A DNA stretch of 64,000 bases from Gallaecimonas pentaromativorans (GTDB lineage Bacteria; Pseudomonadota; Gammaproteobacteria; Enterobacterales; Gallaecimonadaceae): the NCBI RefSeq assembly GCF_003751625.1, contig NZ_RJUL01000006.1:124001-188000 (forward strand), in the 5' to 3' direction. Shown here piece after piece: positions 25,634-35,422 of this stretch. The position numbers and the translations under genes are program-made. Position 1 is the stretch's first letter. Each line of letters starts with the position of its first letter. Under the pieces are notes generated by a model that saw nothing but the letters and a program-made list of their open reading frames with translations, was not told the origin of the DNA and searched no databases.

Positions 25634-26998
25634 ATGAGAAAGCAGCGCATCGACGGGCAGGAAACGCCCTATTGGGCCCTGGGCCCCTTTAAAGTACGGC
25701 TCCCTTTTGTTCACTATCGCTTTGAATGGCCTGATTATTTTCAAGGCCTGTTGATGTGCGCCGTGGACTTGGCAGCCATTCCCCTGATGACCGATCTGCT
25801 GGGGATGCCCTTTGAGGTCGCCCTGGCGGTGGCCATGCTCAATGGCCTTTTCTACCTGCTGCACCACCTTTTGGGCGATCCGGTGGTGCCGGGCTGGATC
25901 ACCCCGGCCATTCCGCTGCTGATGGCCTATTGCGCCAGCTTCCCCGAGGGCCCCGAGCGGGTGCATGCCTTGGTGTCCTTCCAGCTGATGCTGGGGCTCT
26001 TTTCCATGTTTATCGGTGCCACCGGCCTTGCCCACAAGGTGGTGCAGCTTATTCCCCAGGCCATTAAGTCGGGGGTTATCGTTGGCGCCGGTATTGCGGC
26101 GGTTATCGCCGTGTTTAAGACCGGCGGCCGCTTTGACAGCTACCCGGTCACCATTTCGGTGGCAGTGGGCATCGCCTTTTACGTGATCTTCTCCCGCCAC
26201 TTTGCCCGCCTCAAAGCCCAAAGCCGGCTCTTTGGCCTGGTGGGTAAACTGGGCATCTTCCCCATCGTGGCGCTGGCCATCATCGTGGCGCCCCTCGCCG
26301 GTGAAGCCCCCTGGCCTGACATCAAATGGGGCATTTCCAGCCCCGACTTTGCCACCTTGTGGCGCGAGTACACCGTGTTTGGCCTGGGCCTGCCGCCGCT
26401 ATCCATGTTCTTAAGTGCCATCCCCACGGTGCTGGCCGCCTATATCGTGCTCTTTGGCGACATACTGCAAAGCCGCGCCATTTTGGAAGAGGCCGACCAA
26501 GCCCGGCCGGACGAAAAAGTGGAATACAACCCCGACCGCGCTCACCTGATCTTCGGTGGCCGCAACGCCGCCATGTCCATTCTCGGGCCAGACGTGACCA
26601 TGTGCGGCCCGCTGTGGGCCGCCATGCACGTGGTGATCGTCGAGCGTTTTACCCAGGGCAAAAAAGCCATGGACTCCCTTTTTGGCGGCGCTGGCTCCTT
26701 TCGCTGGGGCACCAATACCGGCCTGCTGCTGATGCCCATCGTCACCCTGGTGCAACCCATTCTCGGGGTGGCCCTGGCACTGACCTTACTTATTCAGGGG
26801 TATGTGTCGGTGAAGGTTGGGGTGATGGAGGCACGCTCCCAGCGCGATTTGGGTATCGCCGGGGTGGTAGGCGCAGTGCTTGCCACTCGCGGCGCCGCCT
26901 GGGCCTTTGCGGTGGGGGTGGTATTGTGCCTGCTGGTGTATGGCCGCGACTTTTTCAAAGGGGAAACCGACAAAACCTTTGTTAAAGACCAAGAATGA
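25634..26998 (+). CDS. Permease, NCS2/SulP-like, last gene of the IclR-controlled operon
   Basis: The product is 454 residues with about twelve membrane segments. It has an acidic and aromatic N-terminus, GLLMCAVDLAAIPLMTDL in the first segment, and RNAAMSILGPDVTMCGPLWA in a later loop that recalls the NCS2/SulP fold. The family is not certain. The ATG is at 25634. It lies 56 bp after the alcohol dehydrogenase gene and ends in a strong terminator, so it is probably the uptake system for the substrate of the two dehydrogenases. Confidence 0.7.
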   Translation: MRKQRIDGQETPYWALGPFKVRLPFVHYRFEWPDYFQGLLMCAVDLAAIPLMTDLLGMPFEVALAVAMLNGLFYLLHHLLGDPVVPGWITPAIPLLMAYCASFPEGPERVHALVSFQLMLGLFSMFIGATGLAHKVVQLIPQAIKSGVIVGAGIAAVIAVFKTGGRFDSYPVTISVAVGIAFYVIFSRHFARLKAQSRLFGLVGKLGIFPIVALAIIVAPLAGEAPWPDIKWGISSPDFATLWREYTVFGLGLPPLSMFLSAIPTVLAAYIVLFGDILQSRAILEEADQARPDEKVEYNPDRAHLIFGGRNAAMSILGPDVTMCGPLWAAMHVVIVERFTQGKKAMDSLFGGAGSFRWGTNTGLLLMPIVTLVQPILGVALALTLLIQGYVSVKVGVMEARSQRDLGIAGVVGAVLATRGAAWAFAVGVVLCLLVYGRDFFKGETDKTFVKDQE

Positions 26999-27027
26999 AA
27001 AAGGCGCCGCAAGGCGCCTTTTTCATT
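26998..27027 (+). terminator. Rho-independent terminator at the end of the dehydrogenase operon
   Basis: AAAAAGGCGCC GCA AGGCGCCTTTTT. It abuts the stop of the converging threonine aldolase-like gene. Confidence 0.9.
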
Positions 27028-28123
27028 CCATGACCTGGCGGTGAAAATCTTCAAGTGCTTCTTGCCAGCGCGCTTGGGGTAAGGCCTCAAAGGCCGAGCC
27101 CAGGGTGATTTCACACCAAAGGGCGTGCTCATCCACTCGGTACGGCGCCGTTACCAGCGCCATGTCATGCTCGGCCATCCAGTGGCAGGCCTTTTCCATA
27201 AAAAGGTGCGGCTCGCAGTCAATGCGCATCCGAAACATATTGGTGTGGGGCACCAACGGCCAGGTAGAAAAGCCCTCCAGGGCGTTAAATTGCTCGGCCA
27301 GCCAGCGGGCGTGTGCCAGGCGCTTGGGCATCTGCCCCAGATGCTCGCCAAGGCCTTCTCTTGCCGCTACCACATAAGGCGCCAGGCTATAAAGATTGCC
27401 GCCAGCGCGGCGCAGCCAGATACGAGCCTCGTTAATAAAGCGCCTGTCACCCGCCAGCACAGCCCCGGCAATACCGCCCAAGTCTTTGTAAAAGCTCACA
27501 TAAACCGAGTCGAACAAGCCGGCAATCTCACTAAGGGAGCGCCCGTAGGCCGCCGGGCATTGCCACAGCCGGGCGCCGTCAAGGTGCAGCCGAATGCCTT
27601 GTTCTGTGGCCCACTGGCATTGGGCCACCAGCGCGTCCCAGGGCGGCAGCTGGCCGCCAATTTCGCGCATGGGTAGCTCCAGCAGCAAAGCGGCTAGGGG
27701 CGATGCCTGGTGGGCCGCTTGCATATCGCCAAGGCTGGGCACCGCATCCCTTGGCCCTATGGGCGCGGCCTCCAGGCCATAAAGCGCCTGATAGGCCTGT
27801 TGCTCGTGCAGCAAAAGGTGGCTGGTTGGGTGCAGGCCGATGCGATGGTTGAGCGCATCCTGGCAATAAATCTTCATGGCCAGGCACTGGGCCATGGTGC
27901 CGCTTGGCAAAAAGAGCGCCGCTTCTTTACCCAGCATCTGGGCCAGCTGCTGCTCGAAGTCGTTGATGAGGGGGCCGGCGCCGTACACATCGGCTTGCTC
28001 GTCTGGCAAGACGGCGTCTGCCAGCCGCTGCAAGGTGTTTTTGAGAGAGACTTTTTGGTTGCGGGCCAGTGCAAAGCTGCACCGGCCCAGGGCTTCGCGA
28101 AAGGCAACAAGGGCGTCGGCCAT
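27023..28123 (-). CDS. Threonine aldolase / beta-eliminating lyase-family PLP enzyme
   Basis: The product is 366 residues of the fold type I PLP family that includes low-specificity L-threonine aldolase (YGAGPLINDFEQQLAQMLGKEAA, LFLPSGTMAQ, LHLDGARLWQ). The cofactor lysine is in SFYKDLGG near residue 214. It would cleave beta-hydroxy amino acids to glycine and an aldehyde. The substrate range cannot be fixed by sequence. It is a lone gene converging on the permease. Confidence 0.87.
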   Translation of the reverse strand: MADALVAFREALGRCSFALARNQKVSLKNTLQRLADAVLPDEQADVYGAGPLINDFEQQLAQMLGKEAALFLPSGTMAQCLAMKIYCQDALNHRIGLHPTSHLLLHEQQAYQALYGLEAAPIGPRDAVPSLGDMQAAHQASPLAALLLELPMREIGGQLPPWDALVAQCQWATEQGIRLHLDGARLWQCPAAYGRSLSEIAGLFDSVYVSFYKDLGGIAGAVLAGDRRFINEARIWLRRAGGNLYSLAPYVVAAREGLGEHLGQMPKRLAHARWLAEQFNALEGFSTWPLVPHTNMFRMRIDCEPHLFMEKACHWMAEHDMALVTAPYRVDEHALWCEITLGSAFEALPQARWQEALEDFHRQVME

Positions 28124-28213
28124 GGGCTGCTCGTTATTATTGGAAAGATGCGCCCAAGCTTACCAAAAAAGCGGCCCCTGTTTAGGTGGGCAAGGTGCCC
28201 GGTTTTGGCGCCG

Positions 28214-28831
28214 TTACACCAGGGCGTCGACCTTTTTGCGCCAGCTCTCGTTGGACAGCAACGTGGTGCGCACCACTTTTAGCTTTTGGCAGCCTTCAAT
28301 GCTGTGGAGGGTCTTTTTCACCGTGTCCACCAGCGCCTCTGGCAACCAGGGGCTCAGCACAATGCGCTCAATGGCGCCAAGCTCGAAGGGCACGGCTTTG
28401 ACCGCCAGCGGCACCTGGGATTCGAAGATCACCCGAAACTCCTTTTCGTCCCGGTAGGGAAAGCGCTTTAAAAACGGCACGTCTTGGAGGGTCAGCGCCT
28501 GGTCGTCATGAAGTTCGCGGTATTGCACATCGCCATAGCGAAGGCCAATGGCATCAAAAGCCTCTTGCAGCCAGGGGCGGCGAAACCGAATGCAGACTCC
28601 CGAGCTGCCTGGGGCAAACACGCTCCAATGGTGGTAGGTCTCGAATTTGCTGGTAAAACACAGCGCCAACAACGACTGCAACTGGCGCTTTTGCTTGTAG
28701 CTCGCCATGAAATGCACGTCGTTTTTATCGCTCCAGTGGCCAGGGTCCAGCAGCACCAAGCGTTTGTGGGTGAGGATATCCAGCAGGGCCGCCAGATCGG
28801 TATAGCGGTGCAATAGCGCGGGGGTCGCCAA
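28214..28831 (-). CDS. DUF2971-family protein
   Basis: The product is 205 residues with the DUF2971 pattern: an early LHRYTDLAALLDILTHKRLVL, then the SDKNDVHFM segment, LLALCFTSKFETYHHWSVFA and PGSSGVCIRFRR. The family function is unknown, though members often occur in accessory or defence regions. Here the neighbours are ordinary chromosome. No start other than 28831 is better supported. Confidence 0.75.
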   Translation of the reverse strand: MATPALLHRYTDLAALLDILTHKRLVLLDPGHWSDKNDVHFMASYKQKRQLQSLLALCFTSKFETYHHWSVFAPGSSGVCIRFRRPWLQEAFDAIGLRYGDVQYRELHDDQALTLQDVPFLKRFPYRDEKEFRVIFESQVPLAVKAVPFELGAIERIVLSPWLPEALVDTVKKTLHSIEGCQKLKVVRTTLLSNESWRKKVDALV

Positions 28832-28895
28832 AGGGCATTCCTTCTTTTTATATCAAGCAAGATGTCTAAGCGACACTTTACCAGAAGACCCTGAA

Positions 28896-29858
28896 TCAAC
28901 CTGGGGAATGTCCGACCACTTGCTGCATAAAAAGGTCAATCTGGGTGGCGGTTTGAGAAAGATAGGGCTCGAAAAGCCAGAAGGTGTGGATGGTGTCAAA
29001 AGCGTAAAAGCGGTGTTTGATGCCCGCTTTGGCAAGGGCGGCAAACACCCCTTGGTAACCGGCGCTAAATCGCGGCTGGCCCGAGCTTATCACCAAGGTC
29101 GGCGGCGCCTTAGCCGAAACATGGCTGGCCGGCGAAGCCTCGCGCCAGCGCTCAGGCGCGTGCTGGTAATCCCCCCCCAGCCATAACGCGGCGGCAGAGG
29201 CGGCGCCTTTTTTGTTTTCATTGGCGAGGGCCAAAGGGTCGGTAAAATCCAGCACCCCGTCCATATCGATAAGGGCCGCCAGGGAATAATCCCCGCCCGC
29301 CGCGCCTTTATAAAGCGCGGTAGGCGCAGTGTAAGCCAGCAGGCTTGCCATCTGCCCGCCAGAAGACCCGCCGCCGATAGCCAGGCGGCCCACATCCAGC
29401 CCCAGCTCTTTGGCATGGGCCTTGGCCCAGGCGATGGCCTGGTTGATGTCTTCAAGGCCTGCTGGATATGGCGCTTCGGCAGACAGCCGGTATTCGGGAA
29501 GGATAACCACATAGCCCTTTTGCGCCAGCAGGTTTGCCAGGGGGTAAAAATGGGATTTATTGCCAGAGCGCCAGCCGCCGCCGTGAATTAGCACGATACC
29601 GGGGTTCGAGGCGGCCTTAGAGACCGCTTTAAACACATCCAGGTGCAGCTCGCGCTTACCCAGCTCTCGATAGCGGCGCTCAAAGAGCACCTCTTGGCCA
29701 GCGGCAAAGGCCAGTACCGGCAGGCGAAGCTCGGAGTGGGTTTGGCTATAGCGAGCAAAGCGCTCAGAGGGGGTGTAGCTGTCGTCTACCGCCAACAGCT
29801 CCCCCCTGCACAGCGGGCTTAGCACCAGGGCCAGCCACAGCAGGCTTTGTTTTGTCAT
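28896..29858 (-). CDS. Exported alpha/beta hydrolase (esterase/lipase, HSL-like)
   Basis: The product is 320 residues with a signal peptide (cleavage near residue 19-22), so it should act in the periplasm. The oxyanion motif HGGGWRSG is near residue 92 and the nucleophile motif GGGSSGGQMAS near 162. The acidic and His members appear in the second half (FYAFDTIHTFW). It matches the carboxylesterase/HSL group. The substrate is unknown. Confidence 0.88.
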   Translation of the reverse strand: MTKQSLLWLALVLSPLCRGELLAVDDSYTPSERFARYSQTHSELRLPVLAFAAGQEVLFERRYRELGKRELHLDVFKAVSKAASNPGIVLIHGGGWRSGNKSHFYPLANLLAQKGYVVILPEYRLSAEAPYPAGLEDINQAIAWAKAHAKELGLDVGRLAIGGGSSGGQMASLLAYTAPTALYKGAAGGDYSLAALIDMDGVLDFTDPLALANENKKGAASAAALWLGGDYQHAPERWREASPASHVSAKAPPTLVISSGQPRFSAGYQGVFAALAKAGIKHRFYAFDTIHTFWLFEPYLSQTATQIDLFMQQVVGHSPG

Positions 29859-30009
29859 CCATCATCCCTTTTCGCCAAAAACCTTGGCCTACCTTCGCTT
29901 ATTTTTCCCAAGCAATACAGCCTGTTGGATAGCATTAACCCGTGCGTTTCGCAGGTGAATCAAAAGACCTTCCTATAATGAGCAAACACCATTTGCAAAG
30001 GTTGACGTG

Positions 30010-30891
30010 ATGAAGGTTATCGCCCTTTTTTCTGCCTTATTAATGAGTGCTGCGCTTAACGCCAATCCGATGCTTTACCGCTACCATATCCCCGAATCTG
30101 CACAAGACCACCGTTATGACTACCACTGGGCACTGCTAAAGCTGGCCTTGGAGCAAACCTCGGCGCAATACGGTGACTACCAACTGGAACCTGCGCCTTT
30201 GGTGATGAGCGAGAGCCGCCAGTTTCAAGCGCTGGGCGGTCCCTTGCTATCGGTGATGATATCGCCGGCAGATATTGAAAACGAAAAGCGATTCTTGCCG
30301 GTGCGGATCCCTTTAGACAAAGGCCTGATCGGTTATCGGGTGTTGTTGATCCGCAAGGAGCGGCAAGCTGAATTTTCGCGGATCAACAATCTAGAGCAGC
30401 TACGCAAGCTAACTGTGGGCCAAGGCCGCGACTGGCGTGATGTAAGAGTGTGGCAAGACAACGGTTTTGAGGTAGTGCAAGGTTCCAACTACAACGGCCT
30501 TTTTCAAATGTTACTGAGCGGCCGCTTTGACTTTTTTTCGCGAAGCATCGTTGAGGTACAGGACGAATTGGCCCAGCGACGCCAACAGATGCCGGATCTG
30601 GCCATTGAAAAATCCATTCTTATTTACTATCCGTGGCCCTTTTATTTCTACTTTGCCCGAACAGATGCTGGGCAGAAACTGGCCGACAGAGTGCAGGTAG
30701 GGTTGATGAAGGTTTTTAACGATCCCGTGCTGTTCGATCCACTTTTCAACCGTTTCAACGGCGCTAAGCTGGCGCAGCTCAACTTACAAGAGCGCCACGT
30801 TTTCTATCTCGAAAACCCGTTTTTGTCAGCCGAAACACCACTGCAAAACCCTGAGCTGTGGCTAGACCCTTTTAACCGTCCAAGCCACTAA
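30010..30891 (+). CDS. Periplasmic solute-binding-protein-like protein
   Basis: The product is 293 residues with a signal peptide (MKVIALFSALLMSAALNANP). It has the general layout of the SBP_bac_3-like family, with GLIGYRVLLIRKERQAEF and LEQLRKLTVGQGRDWRDV recalling the first lobe and hinge. No permease or ATPase gene is nearby, so it may be a sensory or stand-alone relative. I prefer the ATG at 30010 over the GTG at 30007. Confidence 0.72.
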   Translation: MKVIALFSALLMSAALNANPMLYRYHIPESAQDHRYDYHWALLKLALEQTSAQYGDYQLEPAPLVMSESRQFQALGGPLLSVMISPADIENEKRFLPVRIPLDKGLIGYRVLLIRKERQAEFSRINNLEQLRKLTVGQGRDWRDVRVWQDNGFEVVQGSNYNGLFQMLLSGRFDFFSRSIVEVQDELAQRRQQMPDLAIEKSILIYYPWPFYFYFARTDAGQKLADRVQVGLMKVFNDPVLFDPLFNRFNGAKLAQLNLQERHVFYLENPFLSAETPLQNPELWLDPFNRPSH

Positions 30892-30972
30892 GGCCATGGG
30901 CTTGTGAAGTGATGCAGCCATTTGTGCCTTGGGTAATCGCTCATGCCGGGGCTTTGGCCCCGGCACAATAGG

Positions 30973-31851
30973 TTACTTTTTGGTATCAAAAAACGGCAAG
31001 GTGCTGTTGGGCAGCATGGTGCTGGGCAGTTCGCCATTCCACTTCTCGGCTTTAGTCAGCTCAATCAGGTCTTTGTTTTGCGCTAGCGCTTCTGCGCGGC
31101 TTTTGATGGCGTCGGCTTCCGCTTCACCTTTGATGCGAATACCTTCCGCTTCAGCCTTGGCGCGGGCCAGCTGCGAGTCGGCCTCGGCTTGCGCTTTGGT
31201 CACCGCGATTTGCGCACTGACTCGCTCTTTTTCCAGGTTTTGCTTTTGGGTCTGCACTTCCACTTCGGCGCGCATCCGATCTTCCACTGATTTTTCGTAA
31301 GCTGAAGAAAAGTCGATGTTTTCAATCTGCACCGAGCTTATCTCAATAGGGCCTTGCACCGCTTCTTTGATGGCATTGGTAACATCCAACACGAATTTCA
31401 CCCGCTCCTGCACCGCAGAAATAGCGGTGTACTGGCCAAAGATGTTTTCCACCTGGGTGGGCACGGCGCGGTCAACTAAGCGATTGACCATCAAATCGAG
31501 GCTTTTGAAGTTGGCATACACCTCGGCCACTTTGTCCTCCGGCACCCGAAAGGTCACCGAGGCGCGGATGGTGGCAGGTTGCTGGTCACGGCTGTAGGCC
31601 TGCAAACGCTCGTAGCTAACGGTGTGGGTTTGGGTGGAGATCTTCACTATTTTGTCCATCAACGGCACTTTGAAGCCCATGCCGGGGGCCGCAGTGCCAA
31701 CGATGCGGCCGTTACGCAGATGCACGCCGCGCTCGCCCTGGTCGACGGTAAACCAACTGCCATAGGCAATAACCACTACCGCCAAGATGATGAGCAGGGT
31801 GATGAGTTTTGCAAGACTAAGTGCAGAGGGGGTTTTGAATGGAGTTGCCAT
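30973..31851 (-). CDS. SPFH/prohibitin-family membrane protein
   Basis: The product is 292 residues with an N-terminal membrane segment (about 15-34) and an SPFH domain (VDQGERGVHLRNGRI, VPLMDKIVKISTQTH, and the SVTFRVPEDKVAEVYANF block). A long alanine/glutamate-rich coiled coil follows (RAEVEVQTQKQNLEKERVSA and onward). Prohibitin-like proteins form ring scaffolds at the membrane and can modulate proteases. I start at the ATG at 31851, with AAGGA at about eight bases upstream; two earlier in-frame starts lack sites. It is alone, not next to an hflK-type partner. Confidence 0.88.
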   Translation of the reverse strand: MATPFKTPSALSLAKLITLLIILAVVVIAYGSWFTVDQGERGVHLRNGRIVGTAAPGMGFKVPLMDKIVKISTQTHTVSYERLQAYSRDQQPATIRASVTFRVPEDKVAEVYANFKSLDLMVNRLVDRAVPTQVENIFGQYTAISAVQERVKFVLDVTNAIKEAVQGPIEISSVQIENIDFSSAYEKSVEDRMRAEVEVQTQKQNLEKERVSAQIAVTKAQAEADSQLARAKAEAEGIRIKGEAEADAIKSRAEALAQNKDLIELTKAEKWNGELPSTMLPNSTLPFFDTKK

Positions 31852-32024
31852 TTTTTGTGTCCTTGTGTCATCCATGAGGAGGCGGGGCCAAGCGCTCCAT
31901 TTGGCCAGCCCCAGGCCAGATAGTACCCTGGCAAGCCCCCTCAGCAACGCCGTAACCTCGTTATTTTGTTAGAGAAAGTAACGGCGGTTGCAAATGTTAA
32001 CAGACTGTATGGTAAGGCGCACAA

Positions 32025-32648
32025 TTAATGGGAATAACGGCCGTCGTAGGCCGCTTCCACGGCGCTGATAAAGGTCTCGAAATTTGCTCCCAGAGGGTAA
32101 AAACGGTAAGCCACGGCGGCGGCGCCAAACTGCTGCTCCAGGCGCTGCCAGTCCTGGTGAGCCAGAGCCAGGAAGGCGCGGTTACTGCTGTGCGTACTGT
32201 CGATGAGATAGCGCACCTCATAATCCGGCTGCACCGCCAGGTTAAGATCGAGATAACCGCGCAGTAAGTCGTCCCGGTCGCCGGTAACGCGAAGGGGCTG
32301 ACGATGGTCGCCAAAAACCAAAAACAGGTTATCGCCGCTACCTTCTAATGCCACAGGCGGCAAGCCTTCGCGCCGCGCCTGCTCGTTCCAGGCCTTTTCG
32401 GGTTCGTCACTTGACCATAAAAAGAGCCGGGACTGAGCCAAAACCTGCGGCCAACTGTCCTGCGTTTTGGCCAGCGCCATTATCAAGGCAGCCGCCTCGG
32501 CGGCATGTTGAGGTGGCGCTTTAAGCGCGCCCCGTTTAACAGCAACAGACGCTTCATCGTTGGCCGCTGGCCGCTGCCGGTCCCGCGAGACGTACAGCAA
32601 CAACAAGGTGAACAGCGCCAAAAGCGCAAAAAAGAGGATTATTTTCAT
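32025..32648 (-). CDS. Membrane-anchored protein of unknown function
   Basis: The product is 207 residues with one N-terminal membrane segment (MKIILFFALLALFTLLLLYV) and a soluble domain. No family is recognised. The ATG at 32648 is preferred because the longer frame to 32756 puts a charged stretch before the membrane segment. The soluble part (YEVRYLIDSTHSSNRAFLA) resembles small monomeric globular domains, but nothing specific. Confidence 0.6.
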   Translation of the reverse strand: MKIILFFALLALFTLLLLYVSRDRQRPAANDEASVAVKRGALKAPPQHAAEAAALIMALAKTQDSWPQVLAQSRLFLWSSDEPEKAWNEQARREGLPPVALEGSGDNLFLVFGDHRQPLRVTGDRDDLLRGYLDLNLAVQPDYEVRYLIDSTHSSNRAFLALAHQDWQRLEQQFGAAAVAYRFYPLGANFETFISAVEAAYDGRYSH

Positions 32649-32917
32649 AGCGATACTCAATGTATTAAGACGTCCTGACAGCGCATCACAACACAATGGC
32701 GCCACTGGCATCCTGACCCAGGTCAACCCGGCCTTTTGCTCGCGCCCTGTGAGCAAAAGTCAGCAACGGCAAGGCCGCCATGGGCTATTGGTGTAGCTAA
32801 GAGATTTTCGATTAAATAACTTGCGCTTTATCGACAAACACCTATCCTTCAGCCACTCCTCGTTTTGTCATTTATCCTCGATAGCTGGCCGAGCGCCACG
32901 CTGTCCAGGATCCTGCC

Positions 32918-33562
32918 ATGACACCCTTACGATACCGCTATCAAACGCTGGAATTTGCCAGTGCCGATATCCATCTTTGCACCCTGCGCGACAGGCAACA
33001 GTTTGACGACCCGGCAGGGCTCGCCGAAAAACTGGGGATCTCTTCTGCCAGTTGGCCCATCTTCGGCATTGTTTGGCCCTCCAGTTTGGCGCTGGCACGG
33101 TTTATCGACGGCTACGACACCGGCTCAAAGCGCATCCTCGAAGTGGGGTGTGGCATTGGCTTGCCAAGCCTGCTGCTAAACGCCCGTTCTGCCGACATCA
33201 CCGCCACCGACTACCACCCCGAGGTGGGCCGGTTTCTGGCCCGCAACACGGTGCTAAATGACGGCGCCGACATCGCCTTTGAACGCACCGGCTGGGCCGA
33301 TGAAAACGACGCTTTGGGCTTATTTGACCTGATCATCGGCAGCGATCTGCTTTATGAAGACCAGCACATTGCGCTGCTGGCCAACTTCATCAACACCCAC
33401 GCAAAACCGACTTCGGAAGTGATACTGGTCGACCCAGGCCGCGGCCGAAAAAGCAAACTCATTACCGCCATGAGCCAGTTTGGCTACCGCAATACCTACC
33501 GGCCTCTGCCTGTGGACATAGCCCCGGATTTTAAAGGCTATATCCTTAAATTCGAGCGCTAG
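32918..33562 (+). CDS. Class I SAM-dependent methyltransferase
   Basis: The product is 214 residues with motif I ILEVGCGIGLPSLLL near residue 73, and the ATDYHPE and LIIGSDLLYE motifs. This is the layout of the Methyltransferase_16/Nnt1-like group, which modifies proteins or nicotinamide-like small molecules. The substrate is unknown. The ATG at 32918 is preceded by AGGATCCTGCC. Confidence 0.85.
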   Translation: MTPLRYRYQTLEFASADIHLCTLRDRQQFDDPAGLAEKLGISSASWPIFGIVWPSSLALARFIDGYDTGSKRILEVGCGIGLPSLLLNARSADITATDYHPEVGRFLARNTVLNDGADIAFERTGWADENDALGLFDLIIGSDLLYEDQHIALLANFINTHAKPTSEVILVDPGRGRKSKLITAMSQFGYRNTYRPLPVDIAPDFKGYILKFER

Positions 33563-33595
33563 CGCCCCCGCGGCGGATAACCCGGCGTTGCGGCC

Positions 33596-33976
33596 TCATT
33601 GCCCCGGTGGCGGCTCCCAAAGCTCGACCTTGTTGCCGTCTGGGTCCATCACCCAGCCGAATTTACCAAACTCGGACACTTCGGTGTCGGCCAGTACCTC
33701 GCAGCCTTCGGCGCGCAGCGCTTCAAGCAAGGCGTCCAAATCGGCCACCCGGAAGTTGACCATAAAAGGTGCGCGGCTGGGGGCCATTTTCTGGCCGCCT
33801 TGGGCGAACACGCTCCAAATGGTCATCCCCGGCGCACTGCCCTCGCCGCCCCATTGAAACACCGCCCCGCCCCAGTCGGCTACATCAAGATCCAGATGCT
33901 CGCGATACCAGGCGCCAAGGCGCTGCGGGTCGGGGGAGGTAAAAAAGAGGCCGCCAATACCGGTTACCCGTTTCAT
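33596..33976 (-). CDS. VOC-family (glyoxalase/dioxygenase fold) protein
   Basis: The product is 126 residues with a single VOC module: an opening GGLFFTSPDPQRLGAWYREH, a middle WSVF and a closing WVMDPDGNKVELWEPP with the metal-ligand glutamate. VOC proteins bind a divalent metal and act as lyases, dioxygenases or resistance proteins. This one is too short to say more. Confidence 0.9.
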   Translation of the reverse strand: MKRVTGIGGLFFTSPDPQRLGAWYREHLDLDVADWGGAVFQWGGEGSAPGMTIWSVFAQGGQKMAPSRAPFMVNFRVADLDALLEALRAEGCEVLADTEVSEFGKFGWVMDPDGNKVELWEPPPGQ

Positions 33977-34087
33977 ACGCGTTGCTCCTTAAAGACGTGG
34001 GTTGCGTTGATGTGCAGATCGTGACTCGGGCAAGAGAACATGCGCCGGTACGGGTTACGTTGCCGCCCCAGCGCATAGGCCGGCCCC

Positions 34088-34522
34088 CTATTGTTCTAAA
34101 GTCGAGCCCAGGGGTGCCCGGTGGCCACGCCACTCGGGCAGCCCTGGCAAAATGGTTTCAAAGAAATGGCGGCCTGCGGTAAAGGTTGGTTGCAACCTGG
34201 CAAACTGCGCCGGCCTAACCCAGCGCACCGCCGCTATCTCGGCAGGGGCTGGGTCCAAGGTAGAAGACATAGGTGCAGCCAGCCACCAATGCAACCGATA
34301 GGCCGCGCCCTCGGCCGGACATTGCCAGACGCAGCGCAGCGGCCGCACCGCCAAGGCCAGCTCTTCTTGCATCTCCCGGACAAGCGCCTGAGGCTCGGTC
34401 TCTTTAGCATTGAGCTTGCCCGATGGGGGCGTCCAATAACCGGCAGCCGGGATACCGGCGGCCCGCTGTACCACCAGTACCTTACCCGCCCGCACTATCA
34501 CCGCAACCACGGCCGTTTTCAT
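34088..34522 (-). CDS. NUDIX hydrolase
   Basis: The product is 144 residues with a Nudix box in GKLNAKETEPQALVREMQEEL (residues 36-56), the metal-binding REMQEEL. The rest fits nucleotide- or sugar-diphosphate hydrolases. The ATG at 34522 overlaps the stop of the SixA-like gene (ATGA), so the two are coupled. Confidence 0.87.
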   Translation of the reverse strand: MKTAVVAVIVRAGKVLVVQRAAGIPAAGYWTPPSGKLNAKETEPQALVREMQEELALAVRPLRCVWQCPAEGAAYRLHWWLAAPMSSTLDPAPAEIAAVRWVRPAQFARLQPTFTAGRHFFETILPGLPEWRGHRAPLGSTLEQ

Positions 34523-34971
34523 AACAGCTCGGGCGCCAGCACGGTACTTATAACGCATTGCTGCTCGCCGGCGCGTGTGCGGCTACTCAGCCACCACAGC
34601 GCCCCCTTTTTAATGGCCCAAGGCATTGGCTGGCCGGTAAGCAACAACGACGCCAGTAACCCCAAACTGGGCTGATGCCCCACCAGCAACACCGGCGCAG
34701 GGCCCAAAGGCCAGTGGCAGAGGGTCACGAGCTCTTGCACCTGGCAGCCGGGAGCTAGCAACTTCGATACCTCCATCTTCTGGCGAAAAACCTTGGCGGT
34801 TTCCAGGGTACGCGCCGCCGGGCTCACCAAGAGCCGAAGCCCGCCCGGGCCATGGCGGCCCAGCCAGGCAGCCATCTTGCTTGCCTGCTGCAGCCCTTTG
34901 GGTGATAGCGGCCGCTCAAGGTCGTCAATGCCGTCCAAAGCTTCGGCATGCCGCCACAATAAAAGCTCCAT
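34519..34971 (-). CDS. sixA: SixA-type histidine phosphatase
   Basis: The product is 150 residues with the phosphohistidine motif LLWRHAEA near the N-terminus and the second histidine in VLLVGHQPSLG, as in SixA, which removes phosphate from histidine-containing phosphocarrier domains. GTG at 34977 is a possible earlier start. It is followed without a gap by the NUDIX gene. Confidence 0.85.
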   Translation of the reverse strand: MELLLWRHAEALDGIDDLERPLSPKGLQQASKMAAWLGRHGPGGLRLLVSPAARTLETAKVFRQKMEVSKLLAPGCQVQELVTLCHWPLGPAPVLLVGHQPSLGLLASLLLTGQPMPWAIKKGALWWLSSRTRAGEQQCVISTVLAPELL

Positions 34972-35047
34972 ACTCACCTGCCCTCTTCGTCATCGGCCTC
35001 CATAGCAGTGTAGGCTCGGCAGCTCTGTACTGGGCTCCCCTACCCCA

Positions 35048-35347
35048 TCAACGCCCTGGCAAAATCACCTTGCGGCGTGAGAATGCCTGATATAAACCCG
35101 CCCCACCCAACAAAAGCATCGCCCAAATACCAGACAGCAGACTAACCGCAACCGGAAAAGAAAGAAGGCCCCCATCAAGCTCCACGTTAAAAACAAAACC
35201 GCTCACCAAGGCCAATAGCCCCGATAGCAATGTTAACCTTAAAGGTTTAATGGTATATCGTGGCCGCAGGAGCACAGAGAGTGCAAAGGTAATGACAAAG
35301 CACGGCAAAAAGGAAATAAGAGCCAGCAGCAGATAAATCAGCGCCAT
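35048..35347 (-). CDS. Small membrane protein of unknown function
   Basis: The product is 99 residues with three membrane segments (near 3-23, 38-52 and 65-86). No family is recognised. It is a single gene between the SixA-like and SRPBCC genes. Confidence 0.55.
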   Translation of the reverse strand: MALIYLLLALISFLPCFVITFALSVLLRPRYTIKPLRLTLLSGLLALVSGFVFNVELDGGLLSFPVAVSLLSGIWAMLLLGGAGLYQAFSRRKVILPGR

Positions 35348-35422
35348 GATAAATTCCAGTATATCAACAAAGACACAAAGCCATTGGCACCAGGGGTGCC
35401 GAATTTAAGGCCAACCCAGCAT